Shown piece by piece: positions 8,972 through 17,579 of a stretch of DNA of 64,000 nucleotides. Source of the stretch: Acidiferrimicrobium sp. IK (GTDB lineage Bacteria > Actinomycetota > Acidimicrobiia > Acidimicrobiales > Palsa-688). How positions within the stretch are numbered: position 1 is the stretch's first letter; each line of letters begins with the position of its first letter. The stretch is taken from the NCBI RefSeq assembly GCF_025499425.1, contig NZ_JAIMCB010000006.1, positions 230,830-294,829 on the forward strand, written 5' to 3'. The position numbers and the translations under genes are program-made. Under the pieces are notes generated by a model, which worked only from the letters and a program-made list of their open reading frames with translations, ran no database searches and was not told where the DNA came from.

Positions 8972-9175
8972 GTGTTCCCCGAGCTGACCGTCCTCAAGAA
9001 CCTCATCGGGGTGCTCTTCGCCCGATGGCAGGCGCTGCGAGCCGACCCCGAGGCCGCCTACTCCACCGAGACGGTGATCGTCACCGCCCTCCTCGCCGCG
9101 CTGGCCCTCACCGCCGTCGGCATCATCGTCGCCAAGGTCGTCGCCAAGGCCAACAGCATCACCACCGGCCCCTGA
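8972..9175 (+). CDS. Putative Flp-type pilin (small membrane protein)
   Basis: 67 aa. The GTG at 8972 has an AAGAAGG Shine-Dalgarno about 9 nt upstream. A short amphipathic N-terminus is followed by a processing-like segment (AAYSTETVIV) with Glu33, and then a single hydrophobic helix (TALLAALALTAVGIIVAKVV). Size, a Glu just before the helix, and position after tadC and before the tadE-like genes all fit a Flp pilin. The canonical Gly before the hydrophobic helix is not obvious, so the processing site is unsure. It would be matured by the prepilin peptidase at 13744. Confidence 0.65.
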   Translation: MFPELTVLKNLIGVLFARWQALRADPEAAYSTETVIVTALLAALALTAVGIIVAKVVAKANSITTGP

Positions 9176-9207
9176 CCCCAACGGTGGACAGCTCTGTAGG
9201 GAGGCCG

Positions 9208-9540
9208 AATTCATGTCGGTTGGGCCGTCTTCTTGTCGGTGGCGTGTCGCTCGCGGCTGGATTCATGTCGGTTGCAAGCCGCCTCCTGTCACCTCCCGCC
9301 CGATCCGAGCGCCCGTGCATGGACGCAGGTCACGGCGTTGACCAGCTACTTCGCGACTCGCCCCAGAGCCACACCCGCCGACACGCGGCGACGTCCAACT
9401 CGCGTCGGCCAGATGAGAAGTCCCGACCATGACCGAGGAAACCGACAAGTCGATGGTCTTTCGGTCGCGACGGAGAAGGGAACCGAACGATGTTCTCCCT
9501 GGACCGAACCGACAAGAAGCCTGCCACAACCGACATATTC
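9208..9540. mobile_element. 333-bp inverted-repeat remnant (MITE-like) inside the tad locus
   Basis: The ends are imperfect inverted repeats of about 33 bp. The left (9208-9240) and the reverse complement of the right (9508-9540) share ATGTCGGTTG near the tip and CTTCTTGTCGGT further in. The left end carries a second copy of ATTCATGTCGGTTG at 9261-9274, and ACCGACAAG recurs inside the right end (9441-9449). No transposase is encoded. It looks like the two ends of a deleted insertion sequence or a non-autonomous element. The family could not be assigned, and no clear target duplication was found. It occupies the spacer between the pilin and tadE genes. Confidence 0.5.
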
Positions 9541-10034
9541 GCGGAATCCCTACAAGCTCCTCCTCCGCTCGCGCTCGACGGTTGCGGCCACGCTGTCGAT
9601 GGCGGCCGGCACGGCACCGGCGCGCTCGGCGGTTTCCACGCTGGGGCGGTGAGAGCGGCGCGGTCGCAGCCGAGCTGGTCATCGCCACCCCGCTGCTGCT
9701 GCTGCTCATCTTGGGTGTCGTCCAGTTCGCCCTGTGGGAGCACGCCACCGGTATCGCCGAAGCGGCAGCCCAGCAAGGCCTCTCAGTCGCCCGGCTCCAG
9801 GGTGAGACCGCCCAGGCCGGCACCGCCGAGACCCGCACCATCCTCGACCAGCTCGGCACCGGCGTCCTCGTCGCCCCGCAAGTGACCGCTATCCGCACAG
9901 GAGTCACCACGACGGTGGTGGTCAGCGGGCACGCCGAGAGCGTCGTCGGCATGTTCACCCTGCCGGTACGTGCCACCGCCGTCGGCCCGACCGAGCCGCC
10001 CGCGACCGTGACCGCGGCCGGAGCCGGGCCGTGA
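9429..10034 (+). CDS. TadE-like pseudopilin, N-terminus possibly altered by insertion
   Basis: The conserved part begins near 9642: WGGESGAVAAELVIATPLLL, the TadE signature with one membrane helix, then a roughly 110-residue extracytoplasmic domain. Upstream of it the frame is open but arginine-rich and atypical. The only ATG codons in frame (9429 and 9453) lie inside the 333-bp inverted-repeat element. The native start has probably been displaced, so the gene may now be expressed as a hybrid or not at all. TadE-like proteins are minor pilins of the Tad system. Its stop overlaps the next tadE-like gene by 4 nt. Confidence 0.65.
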   Translation: MTEETDKSMVFRSRRRREPNDVLPGPNRQEACHNRHIRGIPTSSSSARARRLRPRCRWRPARHRRARRFPRWGGESGAVAAELVIATPLLLLLILGVVQFALWEHATGIAEAAAQQGLSVARLQGETAQAGTAETRTILDQLGTGVLVAPQVTAIRTGVTTTVVVSGHAESVVGMFTLPVRATAVGPTEPPATVTAAGAGP

Positions 10035-10504
10035 GCGCCCGCGCGGTGACCGCGACCGCCGGTCGCTGCGGGGCAGGTCGCTGCCGGGGACTTGGGGACG
10101 AGCGGGGGTCGGTGACCACCGAGCTGGTGCTGCTCACGCCGTTGCTGATCCTCCTGCTGCTGTTCGTCGTCGCCCTCGGCCGCCTGGCCGGGGCGCGCAT
10201 CAACGTCGACGGCGCCGCCACCCAGGCCGCCCGGGCGGCCTCCATCGCCACTACGCCCGCAGAGGCCACTGTCGAGGCGCGCCAGACCGCTATTTCTGCG
10301 CTCGGCTCCGACCACGTCACCTGCGCCGACCTCCAGGTCGCGACCGATACCGGCGCCTTCGCCCCCGGCGGCTCGGTCACGGTGACCGTCACCTGCGCGG
10401 TCACCCTCGGCGACCTGACCGGGCTGCGCCTGCCCGCCACCCAGTCGATCGCCTCGACGGCGACCTCGGTCATCGACACCTACCGCTCCATCCCCGGGCC
10501 ATGA
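10031..10504 (+). CDS. TadE-like pseudopilin
   Basis: 157 aa, starting with a GTG that overlaps the previous stop. The leader contains DERGSVTTELVLLTPLLILL, the Gly-Ser/Glu motif before a single hydrophobic helix that marks TadE-type prepilin-like proteins. A Thr/Val-rich extracytoplasmic domain with two cysteines follows (VTCADLQ and VTVTCAVT, possible disulfide). It is probably a minor pilin or assembly factor. Its stop overlaps the ATG of the next gene (ATGA). Confidence 0.78.
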   Translation: MSARAVTATAGRCGAGRCRGLGDERGSVTTELVLLTPLLILLLLFVVALGRLAGARINVDGAATQAARAASIATTPAEATVEARQTAISALGSDHVTCADLQVATDTGAFAPGGSVTVTVTCAVTLGDLTGLRLPATQSIASTATSVIDTYRSIPGP

Positions 10505-10926
10505 CATACAGCCGCCTGCGGGCTCGGCTCGGCGACGGTGAAGCGGGGATGGTCACCGCCTTCGTCGTCATCTTCACCCTGGCAATCCTCGCCATGGCCG
10601 GCCTCGTCACCGACGGCGGCCTCGCGCTGGCGGCCAAGGTGCGCGCCGTCGACGACGCCCAAGCCGCGGCCAGAGCCGGAGCCCAGGCCATCGACATCCC
10701 CCTCTACCGCCAAACCGGCCAGATCACCCTCGACACCTCCCAGGCGATCGCCGACGCCCAAAGCTTCCTCGCCGCGGCCGGCGAGCACGGCACCGTGACC
10801 GTCACCGGCGAGACCGTCACGGTCACCGTGACCATCACCCGGCCCACCCAGATCCTCTCGATCGTCGGCGTGAACCAGCTCACCGCCACCGGCTCGGGCA
10901 GCGCCACCGCCCAGCAGGGCCCCTGA
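10501..10926 (+). CDS. TadG-like (Flp pilus assembly) short membrane protein
   Basis: 141 aa. The N-terminus LGDGEAGMVTAFVVIFTLAI and the following AGLVTDGGLALAAKVRAVDD match the TadG/TadE_N class (a Gly-rich leader, one helix, then VxDGGxxL). The C-terminal part is a Thr/Val-rich beta domain. Full-size TadG has a long C-terminal von Willebrand-like region that is missing here, as is common in actinobacterial short versions. It overlaps the previous gene and ends 1 nt before the next start. Confidence 0.75.
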   Translation: MTYSRLRARLGDGEAGMVTAFVVIFTLAILAMAGLVTDGGLALAAKVRAVDDAQAAARAGAQAIDIPLYRQTGQITLDTSQAIADAQSFLAAAGEHGTVTVTGETVTVTVTITRPTQILSIVGVNQLTATGSGSATAQQGP

Positions 10927-10927
10927 C

Positions 10928-13747
10928 ATGGGCCGCCTCGCCGCTGCCGCCAAAGGCCTCGCCGCACTCGTGCTCCTCGCCGCGCTCGTCGCCGGCGTCC
11001 CGCTCGTCCTGTGGCACTTCGTTGGCTGGCCCCTCCCACACCACATCCCCTCGCTGTCGACGATCGGCCACGCCGTCACCCGCCATGGCATCCCAGCACG
11101 CACCCTCGTCGAAGCGCTCGCAGTCGTCGTGTGGATCACCTGGGCTGTCCTCGTCGCCTCGGTCGCTGCCGAGATCCCCGCCGCGCTCGGCGGCCGGCGC
11201 GCCCCGAGGCTCCCTATCGCCGGCGTCTTCCAGCCCGTCACTGGCCGCCTCGTCGCCGCGGTCGTCGTGGCCTGCCTCGCTTTGGCGCCGCGGCCCGCGC
11301 ACACCGGCACTCTCGGACGCGGGATGGCCGCGATCAGCCTCCGGCCGCCAGTCGCGACGCTCGTCGCCAACGACGGCACCATCACCGACACCGACCTCGC
11401 CGCCGCAACCCGCCCCGTTGCGCCGGCCCCCGCGCCGCCCATCCCTGCACGGGCGACCACCACCGACGCGCCGCCTGGCGCCGACGCGTCGGCCATGGCA
11501 CCCGTCCCGACGGCCGCCCCAGCCACCTACATCGTCCAGCGCGGCGACACCCTGTGGGGCATCGCCGAGCGGGAGCTCGGCGACCCGTTGCGCTGGTCGG
11601 AGATCTTCCAGCTCAACGAGGATCGACCCCAGCCCGGCGGGGTCACGCTCACCGACCCGCATTGGATCGACCCCGGCTGGACGCTCCTCCTGCCCGCCCC
11701 AGCCGCCGCCGGGTCCGCCTCGACGCCGGCACCGCCGACCAGCCAGTCGCACCAGTCGCCCGCCACCGTGCGTCCGGCGACAGTGCCCCCGTCAACATCC
11801 CCACCGGCGACCACGCCACCGACCACGTCGCCCAGCACCGGGGCTCCGCCGACCACGACGCCGTCCGAGCTGTCACCGACGACGGCCCCCCACCGCGTCG
11901 ACGCGGAGCCCGTCGATCGCAGCGGAGAACCGGTGCGACTGCCGTCAGGCTCGGTCGTCGCCGGCTCGTTCGCCGCCGCTGTGGCCGCCACCGTTGCCAT
12001 CGGGCGGCTCCGTCGCCGCCACGCCTACCGCTACCGGCCACCCGAGCCGGGCCGCACCCTCGCCACCGAGCCGGCCCGCCCCACCATCCACCACCTGCGC
12101 CAAGCGGCTGCGGCGACCGCGCCGCTCGACGGGTCGGGTCCGGTCCCGGTCATGCCGGTCGGCGAGGAGGAACGAATCGGCGACCCCGGCCACCTCGACG
12201 TGGCGTCGCGCGGCAACGAGGTCGTGACCATCGAGCTCACCGACCTCTCCGGCGTCGCCCTCGTCGGCCCGGGTGTCGACGACGTCGCCCGCGCCCTGCT
12301 CGCCGCGCTCTTGGTCCGGGCCGAGCCGGGCGCGGCCGAGGTGCTCCTCACCGACGACCTCGCCGAGCGACTGCTGCCCGGCCTGGATCCGAACCGCGCC
12401 ATCCGTCGGCTAGTGACCACCGACCAGGCGGCCCGGGCCGTCGAGTCCGAGCGCGTCGCCCGCAGCCGGCGCTTCGAGGCCGCCGGAGCGGCCGACGCCA
12501 CCCAGTTCCGGGCCGAGAACCCCGAGAACCCGCTGCCGTTGCTGCTCGTGCTCCTCGACACGCTGCCCGCCGAGTCACTCGGCCGGTGGGCCGCGCTCGT
12601 CGCCGACGCCCCCCGCCTGGCCATCTGTGTCGTGTCCCTCGCGCCGTCGCCGATCGCCGCCGGACAGCTGCGCATGGACGCCGCCCGCCGAGTGCTCGAC
12701 GCCACGCCGGTTGACCGTCTCGGAGCGCTGCTCGGCACTCAGCTGTTCGGGCTGCGCGCCGACGAGGCGACCGAGGTGATCGCCGCGGTCGCCGAGGTGG
12801 CCGGCGAGGGCGACCTCGACGAAGAACCCTTCGCCACCAACGCCACCGTCATCCCCTTGCGGGCCGACGGCCCGTCAACCGACGACTTATCAACCGACGA
12901 CCCCGGCGAACCGTGGCCCGAGCCGTCACCGTCTCTCTCAGCGAACGGAAGCGGCGACCGGCAGGCGGAGCGGCCGATCGCCGTGCGGATGTTCGGCCAC
13001 TTCGAGGTGGCGGTGCACGGCGAGGCGGTGGTGACCGGGCTGCGCAGCCGGGCCCGCGACGTCTTCGCCTGGTGCCTGCTGCGCCCGGAGGGCGCGACGA
13101 GCGACGAGGCCGTCGACGCCCTGTGGCCCGACACCGCGCCCGGCCGGGTCCACGGCCAGTTCTGGAGGTCCTTCTCCGACCTGCGGGCCCGGCTCCGAGA
13201 AGCCGGTGGCGGCGACCTCGAGGTGCTCACCAAGGCCGGCGAGCACTACCGGCCGTGTAGCACCGAGATCGCCTGTGACCTGTGGGAGTTCCAGGCCGCC
13301 CTCGGCGAGGCCGCCCGGGCCGACGACGACGAGGTCGCCCGGGCCGCGCTGCGCCGGGCGGTCGAGGTTTACCGGGGCGACCTTCTGGCCGGGATGGACC
13401 GGCCCTGGGTCGAGCCGGTCCGCCAGGACCTGCACCGCCGGTCCCTCGACGCCCACCTGCGCCTGGCCGAGCTCGAGGAGCAGACCGGGCGCCCCGACGC
13501 CGCGGTCGAGGTCCTCGAACAGGCCATTACCCGGGACCGCTACGCCGAGGAGCCCTACCGGCGTCTCATGGTCCTCCACGCCGCCCACGGCCGTCCCAGC
13601 GCGGTCACCGACGTCTGGCGCCTCCTCCAGGGCCGCCTCGCCGAACTCGACCTCGACGTCGAGTCCGCCACCGCCGGCCTCTACCATCAGCTCACGGCCG
13701 ACCAGCAGCCCCGGCCGGGCCCCGACCGAGTGCGCTCGCCGCGGTGA
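10928..13747 (+). CDS. LysM + BTAD multi-domain membrane protein
   Basis: 939 aa. Domains in order: two or three membrane helices (about residues 10-32, 60-82 and 100-120); a LysM peptidoglycan-binding domain at about 200-256 (YIVQRGDTLWGIAE, then DPGWTLLLP); a Pro/Thr linker; one helix near 340-358; a cytoplasmic middle domain of unknown fold; and, at about 675-930, an OmpR-like winged helix (VRMFGHFEVAVHGEAVV) plus the bacterial transcriptional activator domain (BTAD) with TPR-like helices. It sits inside the pilus operon and overlaps the peptidase gene. This layout could link cell-wall contact to transcription of pilus genes, but the DNA target is unknown. Confidence 0.85.
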   Translation: MGRLAAAAKGLAALVLLAALVAGVPLVLWHFVGWPLPHHIPSLSTIGHAVTRHGIPARTLVEALAVVVWITWAVLVASVAAEIPAALGGRRAPRLPIAGVFQPVTGRLVAAVVVACLALAPRPAHTGTLGRGMAAISLRPPVATLVANDGTITDTDLAAATRPVAPAPAPPIPARATTTDAPPGADASAMAPVPTAAPATYIVQRGDTLWGIAERELGDPLRWSEIFQLNEDRPQPGGVTLTDPHWIDPGWTLLLPAPAAAGSASTPAPPTSQSHQSPATVRPATVPPSTSPPATTPPTTSPSTGAPPTTTPSELSPTTAPHRVDAEPVDRSGEPVRLPSGSVVAGSFAAAVAATVAIGRLRRRHAYRYRPPEPGRTLATEPARPTIHHLRQAAAATAPLDGSGPVPVMPVGEEERIGDPGHLDVASRGNEVVTIELTDLSGVALVGPGVDDVARALLAALLVRAEPGAAEVLLTDDLAERLLPGLDPNRAIRRLVTTDQAARAVESERVARSRRFEAAGAADATQFRAENPENPLPLLLVLLDTLPAESLGRWAALVADAPRLAICVVSLAPSPIAAGQLRMDAARRVLDATPVDRLGALLGTQLFGLRADEATEVIAAVAEVAGEGDLDEEPFATNATVIPLRADGPSTDDLSTDDPGEPWPEPSPSLSANGSGDRQAERPIAVRMFGHFEVAVHGEAVVTGLRSRARDVFAWCLLRPEGATSDEAVDALWPDTAPGRVHGQFWRSFSDLRARLREAGGGDLEVLTKAGEHYRPCSTEIACDLWEFQAALGEAARADDDEVARAALRRAVEVYRGDLLAGMDRPWVEPVRQDLHRRSLDAHLRLAELEEQTGRPDAAVEVLEQAITRDRYAEEPYRRLMVLHAAHGRPSAVTDVWRLLQGRLAELDLDVESATAGLYHQLTADQQPRPGPDRVRSPR

Positions 13748-14313
13748 CCGGCGACCCTCTCGCCCCCGCCCTGGCGTCGGCACCCTGGCGGGCGCTCACC
13801 CTCACCTCGATCGCCGCGGTCGAGTTTGCGCTCGTATGGCGGTTCGGTTGGACGGCGCCGCTTGCCGCCTACCTCTACTTCGGGATGGTGGTGACGGTCG
13901 CTGTGGTGATCGACGCCCGTACGCTGCGGATGCCCAACCTGCTGCTCCTGCCGTCCTATCCGATCGGCTTGGCGCTTCTTGGCGCCGCGGCAGCAGCCGA
14001 CGGGCGGTGGTGGCCGCTCGGGCGCGCGGCCATCGCCATGGGGGCCGTGGCTGGCTTCTACCTCGCCATCGCCCTGGTGGCCGGCGGGCAGCGGCTCGGC
14101 CTCGCCGATGTCACCTTGGGCGGCCTGCTCGGCCTCGTGCTCGGCTGGGTGAGCTGGTTGGCGCTCTCCACGGGGGTGATCCTCGGCTGGGTCATCGCCC
14201 TGGTCGCCGTCGTGGTCTGGCGCCCTGGTTGCCGCCCGGGCCGAACCCCCGCCATACCGGCGGGACCGTGCCTGTGGCTCGGCGCCCTGGTCGCAGTTCT
14301 CGCCGCCAGGTAG
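13744..14313 (+). CDS. A24 family prepilin peptidase (TadV/CpaA-like)
   Basis: 189 aa from a GTG that overlaps the stop of the LysM-BTAD gene (GTGA). It is hydrophobic throughout, with about six helices. The two catalytic aspartates of A24 peptidases are seen in VVIDARTLRMPNLLL (about residue 58) and QRLGLADVTLGGLLGL (about 122), where the usual GxGD appears as GLAD. It processes Flp pilin and the TadE-like prepilins. It is the last gene of the pilus operon and converges with the resolvase-like gene. Confidence 0.82.
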   Translation: MTGDPLAPALASAPWRALTLTSIAAVEFALVWRFGWTAPLAAYLYFGMVVTVAVVIDARTLRMPNLLLLPSYPIGLALLGAAAAADGRWWPLGRAAIAMGAVAGFYLAIALVAGGQRLGLADVTLGGLLGLVLGWVSWLALSTGVILGWVIALVAVVVWRPGCRPGRTPAIPAGPCLWLGALVAVLAAR

Positions 14314-14336
14314 GTCGCCGCGGGCCGCCCGCAGCG

Positions 14337-14720
14337 TCAGCGCGCGGCGGCGCCAACCAGATCGGCGAGCGCCAGGTTGGCCACGAGACGGGCGAAGCGC
14401 CGACCCGCAGCGGGCCGAAGGACCACGACCCGCACCCCCGCGCCGCCCAGCTGGGCCAGAAGTGCCTGCAGCTCACGGTGGTCCGGCGACAGGCGTCCGT
14501 ACCCGTCGGCCACCACCAGGTCGAAGTAGCTCCGCGCGTCGGCCAGCATTCGGGACAGGCCCGGCCGGACAGTGCCGGTGCCCTGATCCGCGTAGGTGAC
14601 AACGTGGCACCACCCCGGCTGGCGGGCTACCTGCGCCGCGAGGCTGGCCACCTGCCAGTCAAGCCTCGCCTGCCCGGCGCGCCCGGGCGCCTCCCGGGCG
14701 TAGATCGCGACTCGCCACAC
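14337..14720 (-). CDS. Resolvase-like protein lacking the catalytic serine
   Basis: About 127 aa from the GTG at 14720, which sits 7 nt after AGGAAGGAG. The fold matches the serine recombinase N-terminal domain: VAIYAREAPGR, CHVVTYADQGTGTVRPGLSR, then DLVVADGYGRLSPDHRE. In active enzymes the first strand reads YxRVSTxxQ with a nucleophilic Ser. Here that position is Glu/Ala, and the C-terminal HTH is missing. It is therefore likely an inactive relative, perhaps regulatory, or a relic. It lies between the pilus operon and the AbiE pair. Confidence 0.65.
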   Translation of the reverse strand: MWRVAIYAREAPGRAGQARLDWQVASLAAQVARQPGWCHVVTYADQGTGTVRPGLSRMLADARSYFDLVVADGYGRLSPDHRELQALLAQLGGAGVRVVVLRPAAGRRFARLVANLALADLVGAAAR

Positions 14721-14895
14721 GGTCGTCTCCTTCCTGATCACCTTCCGGTGGCGATGAGACCTCCGCTGGGCCCGGATTGCAAGGCCGCGCAGCTGGATCG
14801 GGCCTTCTTACGCCGATACCAGTCCTTCCGGCACCAGCTCCGGGTCGCATGTTTCTCCGCTGCGATCCTCGCTCACGCCACCGGGTCAGGCATGC

Positions 14896-15858
14896 TCACA
14901 GCAGCGCGTGCTGCTCTGCCACACGACCGCAGACCTCGTCCCAGGTAGGAAGCGGTCCGGCGCCGAAGTACAGCTCGGGCATGGTCGACTCGTAGGCGGC
15001 TCGGAGCCGGGTCGAGATGTCGCTGGTCGGATCGAATGCCGGGCAGCTGGCAAAGCCGCCCGCCGGGCGAACCTCGATGCCGTCGCCGCCGAAGAAGGCC
15101 CGGTTGATCTCCTCGACGCTGCGCATCACCTGTTCGGTCTGATCTCGATCCGCGAGCAGGTCGAGCACCTGTCGGTCCCCCATGAGCTGGTAGACGTCGT
15201 AGAAGTGCCGGCCGCTGCGCCGGTCGATCGACCCGCCGGTGCCGGCGGCGAGCTGCTGGGCCAGGGCGTGGATGAGGACGAGCTTTTCGAGGAGGGTGCG
15301 TCCCGGATGAAGAACGGCGACCTCGAACGGCTTCAGGTCGTCGAACTCGCCGAGGTCGGTCCCAGCGGCCTCGAGCACATCGCCGAGGAGGGAGCTGATC
15401 GGCACGGGCGCGTGGGGATGGGGCCCTCCCCGGACACCCATCTCGAGGAGCACGCTGGTGCGGATGAGCGCGGTCGGCGCTCGGGTGGCGGGGTAGGCGA
15501 TCTCGTAGGAGCGGTGCCGGCCGGTCTCGCTTCCTCCGACCCCAACGGCGGAGCCGCCGACACCGGTGGCCGATGCGTCGGCCATGGCCTTCATGAGCCT
15601 GTCGGTCGTCCCACGCCCCCGCTCTCCCGGCAGGACGAGGACGTCGATATCTTCGGAGAATCGCTCCACCAACCGGTAGCCCTTGGAAAGGCTGGTGCCG
15701 CCTTTGAAGATGAAGTCACCGCCGAAGTCACGGCCGAGCAGACGGAGGACCTGGCTGACCCAGTAGTCCTTCTCGACCGCGGTGGGGCTGATCCCGAGCC
15801 GCTCGGCGGCGGCGTCGAGCGTCGGGGCGAACTCACCCAGGTCAGCGAAGCGGGCCAC
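14896..15858 (-). CDS. abiEii: AbiEii-type nucleotidyltransferase toxin
   Basis: 320 aa. It has the AbiEii/DUF1814 signature: EKDYWVSQVLRLL, FIFKGGTSLSK (about residue 52), RFSEDIDVLVLP (the Asp pair of the nucleotidyltransferase active site), LHPGRTLLEKLVLIH and RHFYDVYQLM. AbiEii enzymes inhibit growth during phage infection by transferring nucleotides, and they form a type IV toxin-antitoxin pair with AbiEi. The partner gene lies 4 nt upstream on the same strand. The gene is full length, with all catalytic motifs present. Confidence 0.88.
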   Translation of the reverse strand: MARFADLGEFAPTLDAAAERLGISPTAVEKDYWVSQVLRLLGRDFGGDFIFKGGTSLSKGYRLVERFSEDIDVLVLPGERGRGTTDRLMKAMADASATGVGGSAVGVGGSETGRHRSYEIAYPATRAPTALIRTSVLLEMGVRGGPHPHAPVPISSLLGDVLEAAGTDLGEFDDLKPFEVAVLHPGRTLLEKLVLIHALAQQLAAGTGGSIDRRSGRHFYDVYQLMGDRQVLDLLADRDQTEQVMRSVEEINRAFFGGDGIEVRPAGGFASCPAFDPTSDISTRLRAAYESTMPELYFGAGPLPTWDEVCGRVAEQHALL

Positions 15859-15862
15859 CGCC

Positions 15863-16540
15863 TCAGCCGGCGAGGGCTGGATCGCGGCGGACGGACCGGC
15901 TGCGCGCCGGGCGGACGACGTCGGTCATGTCCGCCCGTCCGAGCGCGGCGAGGAGGCGGCGCAGCCGCTCGCGGACCCGGGGCGGCTCGGTATCCGACGC
16001 CCGAGCGACCCGGTCGAGGCGGACCGTGCCATCGTTGGCGAGCCGAGCGATCCGCGCGACGGCATCGACGGGGGGGACCTCCACGAGGCCGTCCCAGTCC
16101 CGCAACACTTCCAACAGCGCGACCTCGGTCGGGCGCAGCCGCTCGTCGCGACGCTTGGTGCTGGCCGCCCGGCTGACGTAGCGGACAGAGCCGGGACTGC
16201 GAGGTGATCTGCCCGGAACGGCGACCGCCTCCCGGCGGGCCACCTGGGTGGACAGGCCGAGCGCCACGGCGGCGCTCCATCCGGCCGGACCGGAGCCCCT
16301 CCCGCCCGTGACCGCGCTGGCGAGGCGACCCGCCGGCGGGGGAGCCATGCCAAGCCGGGTCGGCGTGCCGCGCCAGTACAGGCCACGCCGGACACGGCGT
16401 ACCTCCCCGGAACGGGCCATCCGCGACAGGGCTTGGGCGACCGCGTCGGGGGAGCCGGCGAAGTCCTCGGGACGCCAGAAACGGTCCCGCGAGGCGAGGA
16501 CCCGCTTGCGGACCTCCGGTGCCACGCTCGTCGTGCTCAT
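15863..16540 (-). CDS. abiEi: AbiEi-type antitoxin / DUF6088 regulator
   Basis: 225 aa from the ATG at 16540; an in-frame ATG at 16549 also exists. I prefer 16540 because a TACGAT -10-like box ends exactly 7 nt before it, suggesting a leaderless message. The N-terminus has the winged-helix of AbiEi (RFWRPEDFAGSPDAVAQALS, then GEVRRVRRGLYWRG), and the C-terminal half is the AbiEi_4/DUF6088-type domain with LRPTEVALLEVLRDWDG. It acts as antitoxin and autorepressor of the pair. The toxin gene follows after 4 nt. Confidence 0.82.
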   Translation of the reverse strand: MSTTSVAPEVRKRVLASRDRFWRPEDFAGSPDAVAQALSRMARSGEVRRVRRGLYWRGTPTRLGMAPPPAGRLASAVTGGRGSGPAGWSAAVALGLSTQVARREAVAVPGRSPRSPGSVRYVSRAASTKRRDERLRPTEVALLEVLRDWDGLVEVPPVDAVARIARLANDGTVRLDRVARASDTEPPRVRERLRRLLAALGRADMTDVVRPARSRSVRRDPALAG

Positions 16541-16553
16541 GGTCGACATCGTA
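16540..16553 (-). promoter_or_regulatory. Leaderless promoter of the AbiE operon
   Basis: TACGAT at 16548-16553 (reverse strand) is followed by 7 nt and then the ATG at 16540. This places the expected transcription start at the first base of the start codon. No Shine-Dalgarno sequence is present. Confidence 0.45.
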
Positions 16554-16601
16554 CCAGCAGTGTCGGCAAAGCGATACGCGAAGTTGACAACCTAGTGCCT
16601 C

Positions 16602-17579
16602 TCACGCCGCCGGGTCGGTGACGCCGACGACGACGTCGGTCCCCCAGGACGCCCCTGGGGTAGTCGGCGTGGCCTCGACCCGGACGTCCGCGCCGGTGTG
16701 AGGGGCATCGACCATCTGGCCGTTGCCGACGTAGATGCCGACGTGGGTGACGTCGCTCGGTCCGCCGCCGAAGAAGATCAGGTCACCTGGCTCGACGGGG
16801 TTGCCGGGTCCGAGCTTGGTCGTGCGGTCGTACTGGTCCTGGGCGACCCGGGGAAGGCTGATCCCGGCCACCTTGTAGGCGGCCTGGACCAGTCCGGAGC
16901 AGTCGAAGCCGACACCGGGGGTCTCGCCGCCCCAGATGTAGGGGGTGCCGACCTGGGCGAGGGCCCAGTCGACGGCGACGCCTCCGGCGGTGCCCGCGGC
17001 GACGGTCTGGGCCTGGGTCTGGCCGTAGGTCTGTGCGAGGGACATGACCTCGCTGACGTACCAGGTCGCGTGGTTGTAGTCGAAGATGGCCTGGTTGAGA
17101 TTGGCGCCGTTGGCCGCGCCGTTGGCGCACAGCATCCGGGCCGCCGCGTACACCGCGTCGGTCGGGTCGTAGGGCGACGGCGGGGCTGCCCCGCCGGGCG
17201 GGACCGGTTGGTCGTATTCAGCGAACGTGGAGGCGAGCTCCTGCATGTCACCTTCCGCACCGGCCGAGTTTGCGCCCGAGTGGACCCCGGGGAGAGTGGA
17301 GGTGCCGTTTCCGGATTCGACGGTGCCGATAGCGGCGAGCACGGTCCAGGGGAGCCCCGGGCAGGTGGTAGCGGCCTGCTGGTAGAGGGCGAGCATCGCC
17401 GGGGGAATGGCGCTCGTGGCGCTCGCCGAAGGGGCCGCTGCTCCGCCGCCGAGGAGCGAGGCGATCCCCGCCCCCGCTCCTGCGGCGAGGAGCGCGACGA
17501 GGAGGCACAGCCCGCCGGCCACGGCAGCGAGCTTGGTGGCCAACCCGGAGGCGGCGCTGTCGTCGAGGGCGATGCTCAC
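16602..17579 (-). CDS. NlpC/P60 peptidoglycan hydrolase with lysozyme-like domain (T4SS)
   Basis: 325 aa from the GTG at 17579, which overlaps the stop of the Replic_Relax gene. One N-terminal membrane helix (about residues 17-42) exports the rest. A lytic-transglycosylase-like segment follows (WTVLAAIGTVESGNG with its Glu, about residues 75-190). A C-terminal NlpC/P60 domain then has Cys in GVGFDCSGLVQAAY and His in DVTHVGIYVG and VDAPHTGADV. This is the VirB1-type wall-opening enzyme of Gram-positive conjugation systems (compare TcpG and Tn916-type NlpC proteins). It is the last gene of the secretion operon. Confidence 0.86.
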   Translation of the reverse strand: MSIALDDSAASGLATKLAAVAGGLCLLVALLAAGAGAGIASLLGGGAAAPSASATSAIPPAMLALYQQAATTCPGLPWTVLAAIGTVESGNGTSTLPGVHSGANSAGAEGDMQELASTFAEYDQPVPPGGAAPPSPYDPTDAVYAAARMLCANGAANGANLNQAIFDYNHATWYVSEVMSLAQTYGQTQAQTVAAGTAGGVAVDWALAQVGTPYIWGGETPGVGFDCSGLVQAAYKVAGISLPRVAQDQYDRTTKLGPGNPVEPGDLIFFGGGPSDVTHVGIYVGNGQMVDAPHTGADVRVEATPTTPGASWGTDVVVGVTDPAA

